From assembly GCF_024834075.1 (NCBI RefSeq), contig NZ_JANUXR010000003.1, forward strand, positions 1 through 64,000: DNA of 64,000 bases. Direction: 5' to 3'. This document shows positions 38,217 through 50,500 of the stretch, piece by piece; position 1 is the first letter of the stretch; each line of letters opens with the position of its first letter. Made by a program: the position numbers and the translations under genes. This DNA comes from Corynebacterium sp. HS2168-gen11 (GTDB taxonomy: Bacteria > Actinomycetota > Actinomycetes > Mycobacteriales > Mycobacteriaceae). The notes under the pieces are model-generated. The model did not search any database. It was not told the DNA's origin and worked only from the letters and a program-made list of their open reading frames with translations.

Positions 38217-38350
38217 GCACTGTTGAGGTGCGGTTGAGGTGCTGCTGGAGCACTGTTTCAGCGCTGCAGGGGCGCTTGAATCGCTGCCTAATCACAATCG
38301 AGGCACCGCCTCACCGCACTTGAAGCACCGCCTCACCGCCTCACCACAAT
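38217..38350. repeat. Degenerate GAGGTGC / CACCGCCTCA repeats before rph
   Basis: GAGGTGCGGTTGAGGTGCTG at the left and CACCGCCTCACCGC copies at the right recur imperfectly. Parts are mutually complementary, so loose hairpins may form. No coding sense is seen. Confidence 0.5.
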
Positions 38351-38400
38351 CGTAGCTCCATCTCAGCACAGCACGGCTTCGTGCGGTAGGGTTTGAAAGT

Positions 38401-39147
38401 ATGACTGAACATACTTTCACCCGTGCTGATGGTCGCGCCGCCGACCAAATGCGTAGCGTTAAAATTACCCGTGGTTTCACCACCAACCCTGCTGGCTCTG
38501 TCCTCATCGAATTCGGCAACACCCGCGTGATGTGTACTGCCAGCGTTGAAGCAGGCGTGCCACGGTTCAAGCGTGACTCAGGGGAAGGCTGGCTCACCGC
38601 AGAATACTCCATGCTGCCAGCATCAACCCATGAACGCATGCCGCGCGAATCCATGCGCGGGAAAGTCAAAGGCCGCACCCATGAAATTTCCCGTCTGATC
38701 GGGCGTTCCCTGCGCGCTGCAATTGATCTGCGCGCCCTGGGCGAAAACACTATCCAAATTGACTGCGATGTTCTGCAAGCCGATGGCGGCACCCGCACAG
38801 CTTCTATTACCGGTGCGTATGTGGCGCTCGCAGATGCCATTAGCTATCTCAAAGCCCAAGGACTTGTTCCAGGCGAACCACTGCTCCCACCAGTTGCAGC
38901 TGTTTCGGTGGGTATTGTCAATGGCCACACCCTCTTGGATCTGCCATATGAAGAAGATTCACGTGCTGATGTTGATATGAACGTCATTATGACCGAAGCT
39001 GGCGAATTCGTCGAGATTCAAGGTACCGGTGAACACACCACTTTTAATCGCGCACAGCTCGAGAGCCTGCTCGCGCATGCTGAAAAAGGTTGCCGCGAAC
39101 TGATTGCTGCGCAGCGTCAGGCACTTGGGCTTGCAGTCGCTGGATAA
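38401..39147 (+). CDS. rph: Ribonuclease PH
   Basis: 248 residues. A phosphate-dependent 3'-to-5' exoribonuclease that trims tRNA 3' ends. Family motifs include [11 protein letters not shown] at the N-terminus, [14 protein letters not shown], the phosphate and RNA-binding [15 protein letters not shown], and the catalytic region [18 protein letters not shown]. Length is typical. rdgB starts 11 bases after the stop, so the two genes are co-transcribed. Confidence 0.96.
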   Translation: MTEHTFTRADGRAADQMRSVKITRGFTTNPAGSVLIEFGNTRVMCTASVEAGVPRFKRDSGEGWLTAEYSMLPASTHERMPRESMRGKVKGRTHEISRLIGRSLRAAIDLRALGENTIQIDCDVLQADGGTRTASITGAYVALADAISYLKAQGLVPGEPLLPPVAAVSVGIVNGHTLLDLPYEEDSRADVDMNVIMTEAGEFVEIQGTGEHTTFNRAQLESLLAHAEKGCRELIAAQRQALGLAVAG

Positions 39148-39158
39148 AGGACACCACC

Positions 39159-39782
39159 GTGAAGATTTTGCTCGCAAGTAATAATGCGAAAAAGGCAAAA
39201 GAGCTCGACGCAATTTTGACTCAAACCGGTATTGACAACGTCGAAGTTCTTTCCCTCGCAGAGGTTCCAGCCTATCCCGAACCTATCGAAAATGGGCGCA
39301 CTTTTGCCGATAACGCGTTACTTAAGGCCCGCGCCGGGGTAGAACATACTGGACTTATCACGCTTGCCGACGATTCAGGCATTACCGTTGAAGAATTACA
39401 TGGGTGCCCTGGGGTGCTTTCAGCACGTTGGGCAGGAACGCATGGCGATGATGCTGCAAATAACCAATTGTTATTACAGCAGTTGCACGATGTACCAGAT
39501 GAGCGTCGACAAGCAGCGTTTGTCAGCGTGTGCGCATTAGTGACCCCAACTGGGGAAGAATACGTAGTCGAAGGCAAATGGGAAGGCTGGTTGCTGCGCG
39601 AACCGCAAGGGGAGCATGGCTTTGGCTATGACCCGCTGTTTTTGCCGCAAGAAGAAATTGACAATGGGCAAAGGCGCAGTTCGGCGTGCTTGAGTCCAGA
39701 GGAGAAGAATGCGATCTCACATCGTGCTCGGGCGCTGCAGACGTTGATGCCGATTCTTGCGAAGCTGGCTGAATCTGCTTAG
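39159..39782 (+). CDS. rdgB: Non-canonical purine NTP pyrophosphatase, RdgB/HAM1 family
   Basis: 207 residues. It hydrolyses dITP, XTP and similar nucleotides so that they do not enter DNA or RNA. The nucleotide motif LLASNNAKKAKEL opens the protein, followed by ADDSGITVEEL, SARWAG, and GFGYDPLFLP near the end. The GTG at 39159 is chosen because AAAGGA (39146-39151) precedes it; the frame is open further upstream but overlaps rph. A strong terminator ends the operon. Confidence 0.95.
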   Translation: MKILLASNNAKKAKELDAILTQTGIDNVEVLSLAEVPAYPEPIENGRTFADNALLKARAGVEHTGLITLADDSGITVEELHGCPGVLSARWAGTHGDDAANNQLLLQQLHDVPDERRQAAFVSVCALVTPTGEEYVVEGKWEGWLLREPQGEHGFGYDPLFLPQEEIDNGQRRSSACLSPEEKNAISHRARALQTLMPILAKLAESA

Positions 39783-39816
39783 CGACGCCAAGGGCAGCTG
39801 CCCATGTCAGGCGAAT

Positions 39817-39859
39817 AAAAAGGCCTCTTGAACGTTTACACAGTTCAAGAGGCCTTTTG
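39817..39859 (+). terminator. Terminator after rdgB
   Basis: AGGCCTCTTGAAC (39821-39833) pairs with GTTCAAGAGGCCT (39843-39855) and is followed by TTTT. The As ahead of the stem would allow use in the other direction too. Confidence 0.9.
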
Positions 39860-39930
39860 TGATGGAAGCTGCTACAGGCCTAGACCAAGCTGTGACGCAG
39901 AGGCGATGCAACAGTAGCGGTGAAACGTTG

Positions 39931-40290
39931 TTATGCGACGTTGAGTTGGAACTTTTCGGTAACCTCGTCGCGACGCCACTTTTCAACGAAGAAGCTTAAG
40001 AATGGAATACATCCCGCAGCGGCGGTGATAACCCAGCGCAGTGGTGGCCACAGTGCTTTGGTACCTAAGTTCAAGGTAGCCAGAAGATAGACGATGTAGA
40101 ACAACCCGTGGACCTGGCCGATATAGTGCATCCACTGTGGAACATCAATGCCAATGAGATATTCAGCGATCATACGGCTGGTGAGAATCAGCAGCCATAC
40201 GCCGGTGACCCAAGCGCTGATGGAAAATAAGGTTAAGGCCTGCTTGACGCGGCGTTTACGCTCTGGATGGATTGGCTTTGGGGATGTCAT
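39931..40290 (-). CDS. DUF3817 family membrane protein
   Basis: 119 residues, three predicted membrane segments. The family motif around YIGQVHGLFYIVYLLA, with a histidine in the middle of the second helix, identifies DUF3817. The C-terminus (FFVEKWRRDEV) is cytoplasmic and charged. Function not established. It lies on the same strand 49 bases downstream of another small membrane protein gene, and the two may form an operon. Confidence 0.82.
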   Translation of the reverse strand: MTSPKPIHPERKRRVKQALTLFSISAWVTGVWLLILTSRMIAEYLIGIDVPQWMHYIGQVHGLFYIVYLLATLNLGTKALWPPLRWVITAAAGCIPFLSFFVEKWRRDEVTEKFQLNVA

Positions 40291-40339
40291 GAAATGTGCT
40301 CCTTGAAAGAAAATTGTATTCCTGCAGCGTGCAGATACG

Positions 40340-40744
40340 TTACGGCTGAGAACGTCGGCGAGTTGGTTTATGTAGCTCGTTGAATTCTTCGACGCTTAAC
40401 GACTTGCGTTCAGGCAGGAAATCTTCAGCAATTGTGGTCGGGGTAGCAGACGTATTCGGAAGCACAAACGGATCATTTTGTTCTGCTTCAAAGGCAGCTT
40501 TTTCGTTCTCGTACTGCAAGATTTTACGATAGGCAAAGACGAAGAAGAAACCGAAAAATGGCCACTGGAATGCGTAACCTAAGTTTTGGAATGTGCCTGT
40601 TCCAGACTGAAAACGGGTCCACTGCCACCATGCTAATGCCCAGGTACAAATAATCAGTACCGCAAGGAATAGAACATGCCACGGCTTGACCCGAAGCTTT
40701 GGTGCTGGGGCAGCCGGCTTGGAATCGTCAATGTTCACGACCAT
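40340..40744 (-). CDS. Actinobacterial two-helix membrane protein, unknown function
   Basis: 134 residues from ATG 40744. Two membrane segments (about residues 22-40 and 56-74) with a WWQWTRFQSGTGTFQN loop between them. A cytoplasmic tail follows, with conserved-looking ERKSLSVEEFNELHKP. Similar proteins sit beside DUF3817 genes in other corynebacteria and mycobacteria, but no function is known to me. The open frame extends upstream through the tRNA-Leu region; that part is antisense to the tRNA and not coding. Confidence 0.7.
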   Translation of the reverse strand: MVVNIDDSKPAAPAPKLRVKPWHVLFLAVLIICTWALAWWQWTRFQSGTGTFQNLGYAFQWPFFGFFFVFAYRKILQYENEKAAFEAEQNDPFVLPNTSATPTTIAEDFLPERKSLSVEEFNELHKPTRRRSQP

Positions 40745-40817
40745 AAGCCTAGCAAAGGAATCGCTGGCATGAGATTTTGCGAAACCTTCCCTTACACCTG
40801 TATCATTACTTCTGCAC

Positions 40818-40899
40818 GCGCCCGTGGCGAAATTGGCAGACGCGCTGGATTTAGGTTCCAGTGTCTTATGACGTGGGAGTTCAAGTCTCCCCGGGCGCA
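40818..40899 (+). tRNA. tRNA-Leu (anticodon TAG)
   Basis: An 82-base class II tRNA. The acceptor GCGCCCG pairs with CGGGCGC, the anticodon loop is TTTAGGT, a long variable arm is present, the T-arm is GAGTTCAAGTCTC, and the discriminator is A. Confidence 0.95.
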
Positions 40900-40908
40900 C
40901 ACAATGAC

Positions 40909-40937
40909 AAGGCTCCTTCTTCGGAAGGGGCCTTTTG
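40909..40937 (+). terminator. Terminator after tRNA-Leu
   Basis: AAGGCTCCTT (40909-40918) pairs with AAGGGGCCTT (40925-40934), with one wobble and one mismatch, followed by TTTT. Confidence 0.8.
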
Positions 40938-41130
40938 TGCGTCTCTACTAGCTTTTCGGGCTTTTCGACGCCGCGACGCAGCTTGGCGCGACTGCGGCAC
41001 ACAACTCACGCACAGCCAGCACGTTTGCACTGCGAGCGCAAGGATCGTTCTCGCGATTCCACACGATTCTTCTTGGCAGTTGTCCCACAACAATCGCGCG
41101 TCCTATGCCAAGAAGGCATAGACTAGTGCC

Positions 41131-41310
41131 ATGAGCATTTCTCGCGAGTTTGATGAATACATTGACCAACATGGTGGCCAAGTGCACGCAGAAGTGATAC
41201 CGGAAAGCGAATGCGAGGTGTTTCTTTCTGATGGAGGATTCGCAAGCTGTGTTCTCGCAAGAAATACACGCGAAGATGACATCGCGTTTTGGGAGAGTTT
41301 TCACAGCTAG
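41131..41310 (+). CDS. Small hypothetical protein (59 aa)
   Basis: An intact frame from ATG 41131 to TAG 41308-41310, shorter than usual gene-calling limits. The sequence is protein-like and acidic: MSISREFDEYIDQHGG at the start, EVFLSDGGFASCVLARN in the middle and WESFHS at the end. Codon choice resembles neighbouring core genes. No ribosome binding site is obvious (GACTAGTGCC precedes the ATG). No family is recognised. It lies between tRNA-Leu and fas. Confidence 0.5.
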   Translation: MSISREFDEYIDQHGGQVHAEVIPESECEVFLSDGGFASCVLARNTREDDIAFWESFHS

Positions 41311-41575
41311 GTGCCCCTTTTCTCAGATTTTCGGCCTAGTAGGAATAGGCGAGTGAAGAAAAAGTTGGAGCAAATATGACACTTTCCTCATGTTTTATGG
41401 CATATTTGTAGACAAAACTATTTTTTGGATTGTTCACCGTTCTCGCAAGTTCTTTATCGACGTTGAGCGACACGTTCGTCTCGCACCTCATCGTGCAGCA
41501 TGAAGATGTACCCCGTGTAACGTGCAACCAACGCGAACAATCCGTTCCCCTTGAACAAATAAGGAGACTTTCACA

Positions 41576-44500
41576 GTGACCGATCACCGCGTGAAAAGCG
41601 AGCACATCACCACAGCATCTCGTTTGGTAACCAAACTAGGGACTGACAATCACAAATTCGCGTTCGTCTTTTCAGGGCAAGGCCTAGATTGGCTGAGCAC
41701 ACTGCGTGCTTCAGTTTCCTTTGGGGCTAGCGCAACTGTGGCGCGCCTCGTCCAAGAAGCAGCCGCACTTTTAGCACCGATTCAAGATGAACTCGCACGC
41801 TCGCGTCCACACGGCTTCGATCCGCTTACCTGGGTGCAACAACCTGAGCTTGGCATTGATACCACTCATGCAAGTATCAGCGTGCCAGGTATTGTGCTTT
41901 CCCAGCTTGCAACCTTGGAACTGCTCGAAGCTCAAGGCCTTGATCTCGAACGCGCGACAACTGCACTTGGCCATTCTCAAGGTGTGTGGGGTGTCTACGC
42001 CTGGCAAGACTTAACCCAAGCGGCCGAAATTTTAGCAATGGCACAGATTGTTGGTGTAGCAGTAGCCCGTCACGGCCGACTCACCGGTCTTATTCGCCAA
42101 GGTGAACACATGCCAATGATCAGCATCGATGGCATTACCCGCGAACATCTCACACAAGCTATTGCAACCGCATGTGCGAATATTGCACCTGAGCAACGCC
42201 CTGTCATCGGCTTGCAAAATGGTCGCAAGAGTTTTGTCATCGTTGGCCGCCCAGCTGATAATGCCGAGGTTATGGCCCTGTTAGAATCCGAGGCTGCTGC
42301 CGATCTGGCAGCTGTGAAAGCCAAACGTAAAGGTGGCGCCCCATTTGCGCCAACCATCCAACCCCTTGCCGTTGAAGTTGGCTTCCACCACCCACTATTA
42401 CAACCAGGCGTCGAACAAGCTGTTGCATGGGCGGCACAAGCTGGCCTGAATACTGATGTTATGCGCGCCGGGGCAACTGCAACCATGCTCACTGCAGAAG
42501 ATTGGCCAACCAAAGTTCGGGCAGCTGTGGATGCCGATGTGCGCTGGTTCTTCGATATTGGGCCATATGGCGGCGTCGTCAAGCTTACTGAATCGCTTCT
42601 TGCCGGTTACGGTGCCGCAACCTTTGCCGTGTGCGATGCCAATGGCCAGGCAAAGCTTTTCGACGCTGGTCAAGCACCGAATTTACCGCAACCATACTCG
42701 AACTTTGCGCCAGTATTAGAACAACGCAATGGCACAGTTTCCGTCAGTACCGCGTTTACGCGTTTGACTGGGCGACGTCCAATTCTTTTACCTGGTATGA
42801 CACCTACCACGGTGGATCCTGAAATTGTGGCAGCGGCGGCGAATGCTGGATATTGGGCAGAACTTGCTGGTGGCGGGCAGGTCACCCCGGAAATTTTGGC
42901 TGCGAACTTGGCAAAATTAGAGGATCTGCTTGATCCTGGGGTAAATGTGCAGTTTAATTCCATGTTTTTGGATCCGCGATTGTGGAAGCTGCAAATTGGT
43001 GGCAAGCGGTTGATTCCAAAAGCGCGCGCAAATGGTGCCCCGATTGATGGCATTGTGATTACTGCCGGTGCGCCACGACACGACGATGCAATTGCGCTGG
43101 TCAAGCAGCTGCGTGCCGAGGGTTTCCCGTGGGTTGCATTTAAGCCTGGTGCGGTTCGCCACATTCAAAAGAATTTAGCCGTGGCTCGTGAAATCCCAGA
43201 GATTCCGGTGATTTTGCATGTCGAAGGCGGTAAAGCAGGTGGGCATCATTCTTGGGAAGACCTTGATGAGCTGCTAATTGCGACCTACGATGAGATTCGT
43301 CAGCACCAAAATGTGGTGCTGTGCGTCGGCGGTGGCATTGGCACGCCTGAAATTGCGGCCGATTATATTACCGGTAGCTGGTCACAGCGCTATGGTTTGC
43401 CAAAGATGCCAGTTGATGGTGTTTTAGTGGGCACTGCTGCCATGGCAACACTAGAGGCAAAAACTTCTAGTTCCGTGAAACAATTGCTCGTTGAAACTCA
43501 AGCAATTGAAGGCTGGTGTGGGGCAAGTAGCGCGGTTGGTGGTTTGTCTTCTGGTAAATCGCAGCTTGGCGCAGACATTTATGAAATTGAAAACTCTTTT
43601 GCCAAAGCTGGCAGGCTGTTAGATGAGGTAGCAGCAGATGCTGAGGCAATTGAGGCTCGTAAAGCAGAGATTATTGCAGCGATTAATAAAACCGCCAAGC
43701 CATATTTTGGCGAGCTTGAAGAAATGACCTACCAGCAGTGGCTACAGCGCTACCTGGAACTTTCCGGCCCAACCCAAGGACAATGGATCGATGCTGCTTG
43801 GTATCAGCGTTTTAGCCAGATGCTGGCACGCACCGAAGCTCGCCTGATTGCGCAAGATCATGGCGAATTTAGCCCACGCATCACCTGCTCTCAGACGCAA
43901 GATCCAGCAGTCGCTGTTGATGCACTCGTAAAGTTATATCCGCATGCAGCAACGGATCTGTTGCACCCAAGTGATCGCGCCTGGTTTATTGATACCTTGC
44001 GCACCCCTGGCAAGCCGGCGAATTTCGTCCCACGCATTGACCAAGACGTACGCCGCTGGTGGCGGGCAGATACGCTGTGGCAATCACAAGATGAGCGTTA
44101 CGACGCCGACCAGGTTGCCATCATTCCAGGTATCGCCGCAATTGCCGGTATTACCACTGTCAATGAACCAATTGCTGAGCTTTTTGGACGTTTTGATGCA
44201 GCACTTACCCAACGCCTACTTGCCGAAGGCCAGATTGCTACACCGCTTGACCTGGATCCAGCAACTCGCGTGTTGAATGCACCTGGCACCTATTGGGCAG
44301 GTAAAAATCAACCATCGTTGATCACTCGCATTGGTGAACCCGCAAGCTGGCAGGCTATTCCACATGGCTATACCCATGTGGCAACTGGCGCGAAGCTTCT
44401 GACAGAAGATGCTGAACATGCCCGCTTGAGTGTTCCACTTACTGGTGCAGAAATTTCTGGCACACAGGTAGCACTGAATATTCGCTTTACGACGCCACTG

Positions 44501-47500
44501 GATGCCGCAGCTGGTACAGCACCACAGGTGACAGCCGCTGATGCAGAAGCAGCCATGCAGGAGCTCACGCTTACTGCCGCAGGTGGCGTACTTGGGGAAT
44601 ATACCGATGCTGGTGTGCAGTGGGAGACCAGCCTTTCTGCTGTTGAAATTGCAGAGTACCAGGCAGTGACAACTGGTGTGCTGCCTACGAGTAGTGCGGC
44701 AGCACAAGTGGCTGCTGATGTGCTCGTCGGCAAGGCATGGCCAGCAATTTTTGCAGCCGTGCAAGCAGCGCACATCCCAGGTCAGCACTCCGCATCAGTG
44801 ATTGAAGGCATGCTGAATTTAGTGCATCTTGAGCATCAATTGCAGCTGCACACAGCATTGCCACAGGTAGGAGAAACCCCACTTCCATTAACGGTTACAG
44901 CACGTGTAGAAGACGTACGTGATACTGAGCTTGGCCGCATTATTGCAATCGCGGTGGATATTTACAGTGCGAACACGTTGCTGGCACAGTTGCACGAGCG
45001 CATGGCAATTCGTGGCCGAAAAGGCAGCCAACCAGCGCCAACAGCTGTACTCCCAGAAACCTTAGTGGCAACGCCACGTTCGTTTAGAGCACGAGCCACT
45101 GTTACCGCGCCACTGTCAATGAAACCATTTGCGCTGGTAACAGGTGATCATAATCCGATTCACCTTTCACCAACGGCAGCTGCTCTCGCGGGATTGCCAA
45201 AAGGCGTGATTGTTCATGGCATGTGGACATCTGCCATTGCTCAGCTGGTGGCTACTGCCGGGTACCAGGATGATACCGTTACAACTGCACACGCCACGCT
45301 GCACGAGTTCCATGCACGGATGCTGCAGCCAGTGCTTCCTGGCAGCGAGATTGAATTTATTGTTGAGCGCATTGGTCTTGATACCAGAGAAAACTGTGGT
45401 GAAGTCCGCGAAATCAATGCGTATGTTGCAGGTGAGCTGGTCTTTACTGCAACTGCAACTCTGCAAGCACCGCGCACCTTCTATGCGTTCCCGGGACAAG
45501 GAATCCAGTCGCAAAATATGGGCATGGATGCGCGCGCGAAATCACCAGCAGCACGCGCTATTTGGGATCGCGCCGATGCGCATACCCGTGCGAAGCTGGG
45601 CTTTTCAATTATTGAAATTGTGCAGCATAATCCAACGCAGGTGGTAGTTGCTGGGGAAAGTTTCACGCATCCAAAAGGTGTGTTGTTCTTAACGCAATTT
45701 ACCCAAGTTGCAATGGCATGTTTGGGGGTTGCCCAGATCGCTGAGATGAAAGAAGCGCATGTCCTGCAAAAACGTGCGTATTTCGCGGGCCATTCAGTGG
45801 GTGAATATAATGCCTTGGCTGCCTACGCTTCGATTCTGACCTTGGAAAATGTTATTGAAATTGTGTATCAGCGCGGTCTCACCATGCACCGCCTAGTTGA
45901 GCGCGATGAACATGGCAATTCCAACTATGGCTTAGCTGCCCTGCGCCCACACAAGATGGGATTAACCGCTGCCAGCGTCTTTGACTATGTGCAGCGTATT
46001 TCGGCAGAATCCGGCGAGTTTTTAGAAATCGTGAACTACAACCTGCGCGGCATGCAATATGCTGTGGCCGGTACCTATAAAGGTTTGCAACAGTTAGCCG
46101 CTGATGCCGAATCTCGTGGGCCAGGCCAACGCGCCTGCATCATCATTCCGGGTATCGATGTGCCATTCCATTCCACACGCCTGCTTGGTGGCGTTGATGC
46201 CTTCCGCGAGCATTTGGATTCCTTGCTGCCACATGAAATTGCGTTGGATGTGCTCGTTGATCGTTATATTCCAAACCTTGTGGCGCGACCATTTAGCCTG
46301 AGCCAAGAGTTCGTGCACGCAATGCTGGAGGTTGTTGATGCGCCAATTCTACGCGAGGTACTCAATACCTGGGATACCCAGATTCAGCAGCCACAACGCC
46401 TGGCGCGCACGTTATTAGTAGAACTTTTGGCCTGGCAGTTTGCTTCCCCTGTGCGATGGATTGAAACGCAAGATTTATTATTAACCTCGCGTGAACAATC
46501 TGGTTTAGGCGTGCAACGATTTATTGAAGTCGGCGTTGGTAGCGCGCCAACCTTGGCAAATATGATGGGGCAAACCTTATCCTTGCCAGAATATGCGCAG
46601 GTCACCATTGATGTTGAAAACCTGGAACGCGATCGCGGACGCGTATTCGCCACCGATCAGATTGCACCACCAGCGCGAAGCACACATCCAGAACCGATCG
46701 AGCAGCCAGATCCGGAAGCTCCTACACAGCCAGCTGCACCTGTCACCCCAACGATCGAATCAGTTGTATCCCAGCCTGCGGCAGGTCAGGTGGTAGCACC
46801 ATTAGAATTTGGCCCGGCAGCAGCAACCGCCATGCTCATCGCGTTGTGGACAAAGGTTCGCCCAGAACAAATGAGCTCAACTGATTCCATCGAAACCTTA
46901 GTTGAGGGCGTTTCCTCGCGGCGCAACCAGCTGCTCTTAGATCTCGGCGTGGAGTTCGGCCTGGGTGCAATTGATGGTGCCGCCGATGCTGAGCTGCGCG
47001 ATTTGTACGCAACGCTGACCCGCATGGCCAAAGGCTACACCCCATTTGGGCCAGTCTTAACAGATGCCATCGCCGATGCTTTACGACGCCTCACTGGGCC
47101 AGTTGGCAAACGCCCAACCTATATCACTGAATACCTGCAGCAGACCTGGTCACTTGGTGCTGGCTGGGTAGAACATGTCACTGCTGCGCTTGTGTTAGGT
47201 GCACGCGAAGGAGCGTCTATCAGAGGTGGTGAATTAGCCACCTTGCAACCAGCACATCCAAGTAGCATTGCGCAATTACACGAACTACTTGATACTGCGG
47301 TCGCTGCAGTTGCCCGCGATCATGGGGTAGAAATCCATAAAGCTGGTGGTAATACCGAGCACATGGGTGTGGTAGATTCCCAAGCTCTGGCTGATTTTGC
47401 TGCACAGGTGACCGGTAAAACTGGAGTCCTGGCACAAACCGCACATCATATTTTGGCAGCCCTTGGGCTTTCGCCAGAACCTGTGGTGGCAGATACCAGC

Positions 47501-50500
47501 GCTGAACAAGAAGCACAACAACTCTATGACACGGTTGCTGCTGAACTTGGTGCTGATTGGCCACGACAAGTAGCGCCACGCTTTGATGCTCGTCAAGCAG
47601 TCTTGCTCGATGATCGATGGGCAAGTGTACGCGAAGATCTTGCCCGGGTGGCTGCTGGTGAACGACATGCAGATGAGCTGGATATTACTGGCAGTGGGGA
47701 AGCCGCAGCCAAGTTGGCAGAATATTTTGAGCTGCCACACCTTGCCGCGCAAGCACGTAATCTTGCCCCGCTTGCTTACAGCGATGATATTGCAGTGGTG
47801 ACAGGGGCATCGCCAGATTCGATTGCTGCAGCTGTAGTTGCAAAATTATTGCATGAAGGTGCAACAGTGATCGCGACAACCTCGTCGTTAAGTCATACGC
47901 GCCTTGGATTCTATAAGGATCTTTATGCACGTCATGCACGTGGCCAAGCCGCATTATGGGTAGTTCCTGCTAACTTATCAAGTTTTGCGGATGTTGATGC
48001 GCTTGCACAATGGATTGGTGAAACTCAAACCAGTACGGTGAATGGCCAAACCAAGGTGGAAAAACCAGCGTTGAAGCCAACCTTGTTATTCCCGTTTGCG
48101 GCGCCGCGTGTTAGTGGGTCTTTGCAAGATGCAGGCCCAGCGGCAGAATCACAAATGCGCCTGCTGCTGTGGTCGGTTGAACGCCTCATTGCAAAACTTT
48201 CCACCATTGGCATTCATACGCATGTGGGACAACGCTTGCATGTGGTACTACCAGGTTCACCAAACCGTGGTCGTTTTGGTGGCGATGGCGCCTATGGTGA
48301 ATCCAAAGCCGCCCTCGATGCGCTCGTGACTAGGTGGAATGCCGAAACTTCCTGGCAAGCACACACTTCCTTGGTGCATATGCTTATTGGTTGGGTGCGC
48401 GGAACTGGCTTAATGGGTGGGAATGATCCACTCGTAACTGCTGTGGAAGCAGCAGGGGTGACTACCTATTCCACCGACCAGATGGCGGCATTCGTACTTG
48501 CGAATGTGGAGCCGCAGGTGCGTCGACAAGCAGCGCAGCAGCCGGTTATTGTTGATGTCACAGGTGGATTAGCCGAAGCAACGCTTGATCTTGCGGCACT
48601 GGCACGCCAAGTATCGCACTCAACGCCGCAGCTAGCAGCCGAAACACCAACCACGCTGCAGGCATTGCCAACCCCATACCGGCCAATTGTTGAAACCACA
48701 CCAAACTTTCACGATGCCGTAACCGTAGGTCTTGACGAAATGGTGGTTATTGTCGGCAGTGGTGAACTCGGGCCATTAGGCTCTGCACGCACGCGATTCG
48801 AAGTTGAGATTTCCGGCAAGCTCAGCGCAGCCGGTGTGACGGAATTAGCGTGGTCAATGGGGCTGATTCGCTGGGAGAGCGACCCAACGCCAGGGTGGTA
48901 TGACACCAACGATGCCTTCATTGCAGAAGCTGATATTTATGATCACTTCCACGACATCGTCTTACAGCGCATTGGTATTCGCCAATTCCACGACGATTTC
49001 GAAATGGTGAATAACCTCGCACCAGAGCTTACAACCATTTACCTTGACCACGACATCAGCTTCCCAGTTGATGATCAGGCCACAGCGACCAGCTTTGTCA
49101 CATCAGAACCACAGCACACTACGGCTCATTTTGATGCGGACAGTCAAGAATGGATTGTCACCCGCAAGGCAGGCTCCGCCATTCATGTTCCGCGTCGCAT
49201 GGCGATGACACGTGTGGTTGGTGGCCAAATCCCTGAAGGATTCGACCCAGCGGTCTACGGCATTCCAGCCGATATGATCGATAACCTCGATCGAGTTGCC
49301 GTCTGGAATATCGTGGCAACAGTCGATGCATTCCTATCGTCTGGCTTTAGCCCAGCAGAACTGCTCGGCGCACTGCACCCAGCACGCGTAGCCTCAACCC
49401 AAGGCACTGGCCTTGGTGGCATGCAAGCAATGCGATCGCTGTATATCGATGGGCTCTTGGCACAACCACGCCAACACGATATTTTGCAAGAAGCGCTACC
49501 AAACGTTATTGCAGCACACGTCATGCAATCCTATATTGGCGGCTATGGCCAAATGATTCACCCAGTAGCCGCATGCGCCACCGCAGCAGTATCCGTGGAA
49601 GAAGCCTATGACAAAATCAAACTTGGCAAGGCAGATTTCGTTGTCGCCGGCGGATTCGATGACCTTTCCATTGAAGGCATCACCGGCTTTGGGGATATGG
49701 CAGCAACTGCCGATACCACCGCAATGCGCGCAAAAGGCATTGACGATCGCTATGTTTCGCGGGCAAATGATCGCCGCCGTGGCGGATTCGTGGAAGCTGC
49801 AGGTGGCGGCACCGTCTTAGTCACCCGGGCATCTTTTGCCTTAGAAATGGGACTGCCAGTACACGGCGTGATTGGCTTTGCAGAATCCTTCGCAGATGGC
49901 GCACACACCTCCATCCCAGCGCCGGGTCTTGGCGCACTGGGTGCTGCATGCGGAGGCACACACTCACGTTTGGTCACCCAATTACGCAGCGTCGGTGTGA
50001 CACCAGATGAGATTGCCATTATCTCCAAACACGACACCTCGACCACCGCCAACGATCCAAACGAATCGCAGCTGCACGAACGCATTGCCACCGCAATTGG
50101 TCGCAGCAGCGGCAATCCGCTCTATGTGATCTCGCAAAAAACGCTCACCGGCCATGCTAAAGGTGGCGCAGCAGCATTCCAAATCATCGGATTAACCCAA
50201 GTACTGCGCACAGGCGTAATCCCAGGAAACAAATCCCTCGACTGCGTTGATCCAGTACTGGCACAACATCCACACCTGGTGTGGCTGCGCAATAGCCTGG
50301 ATCTTTCCTCCCTGCCGCCAAAAGCAGGCTTGGTGACATCCCTCGGATTCGGACACGTTTCAGCCCTGGTGGCAATTGTGCATCCAGCTGCCTTTGCAGA
50401 AGCAGTGCGTGTTGCATATGGCCAGGCACGGGTCGAGCAGTGGCGTCGACAAGCAATCGAACGCGAAGCCGCCGGATATCGTCACATTCTCGAGGGCATG

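Noticed and set aside
39490..50460. GCGTCGACAAGCA copies inside rdgB and fas
   Set aside because: Similar to the dispersed 13-mer but coding for an Arg-Arg/Gln-Ala stretch in frame; not counted as intergenic elements.
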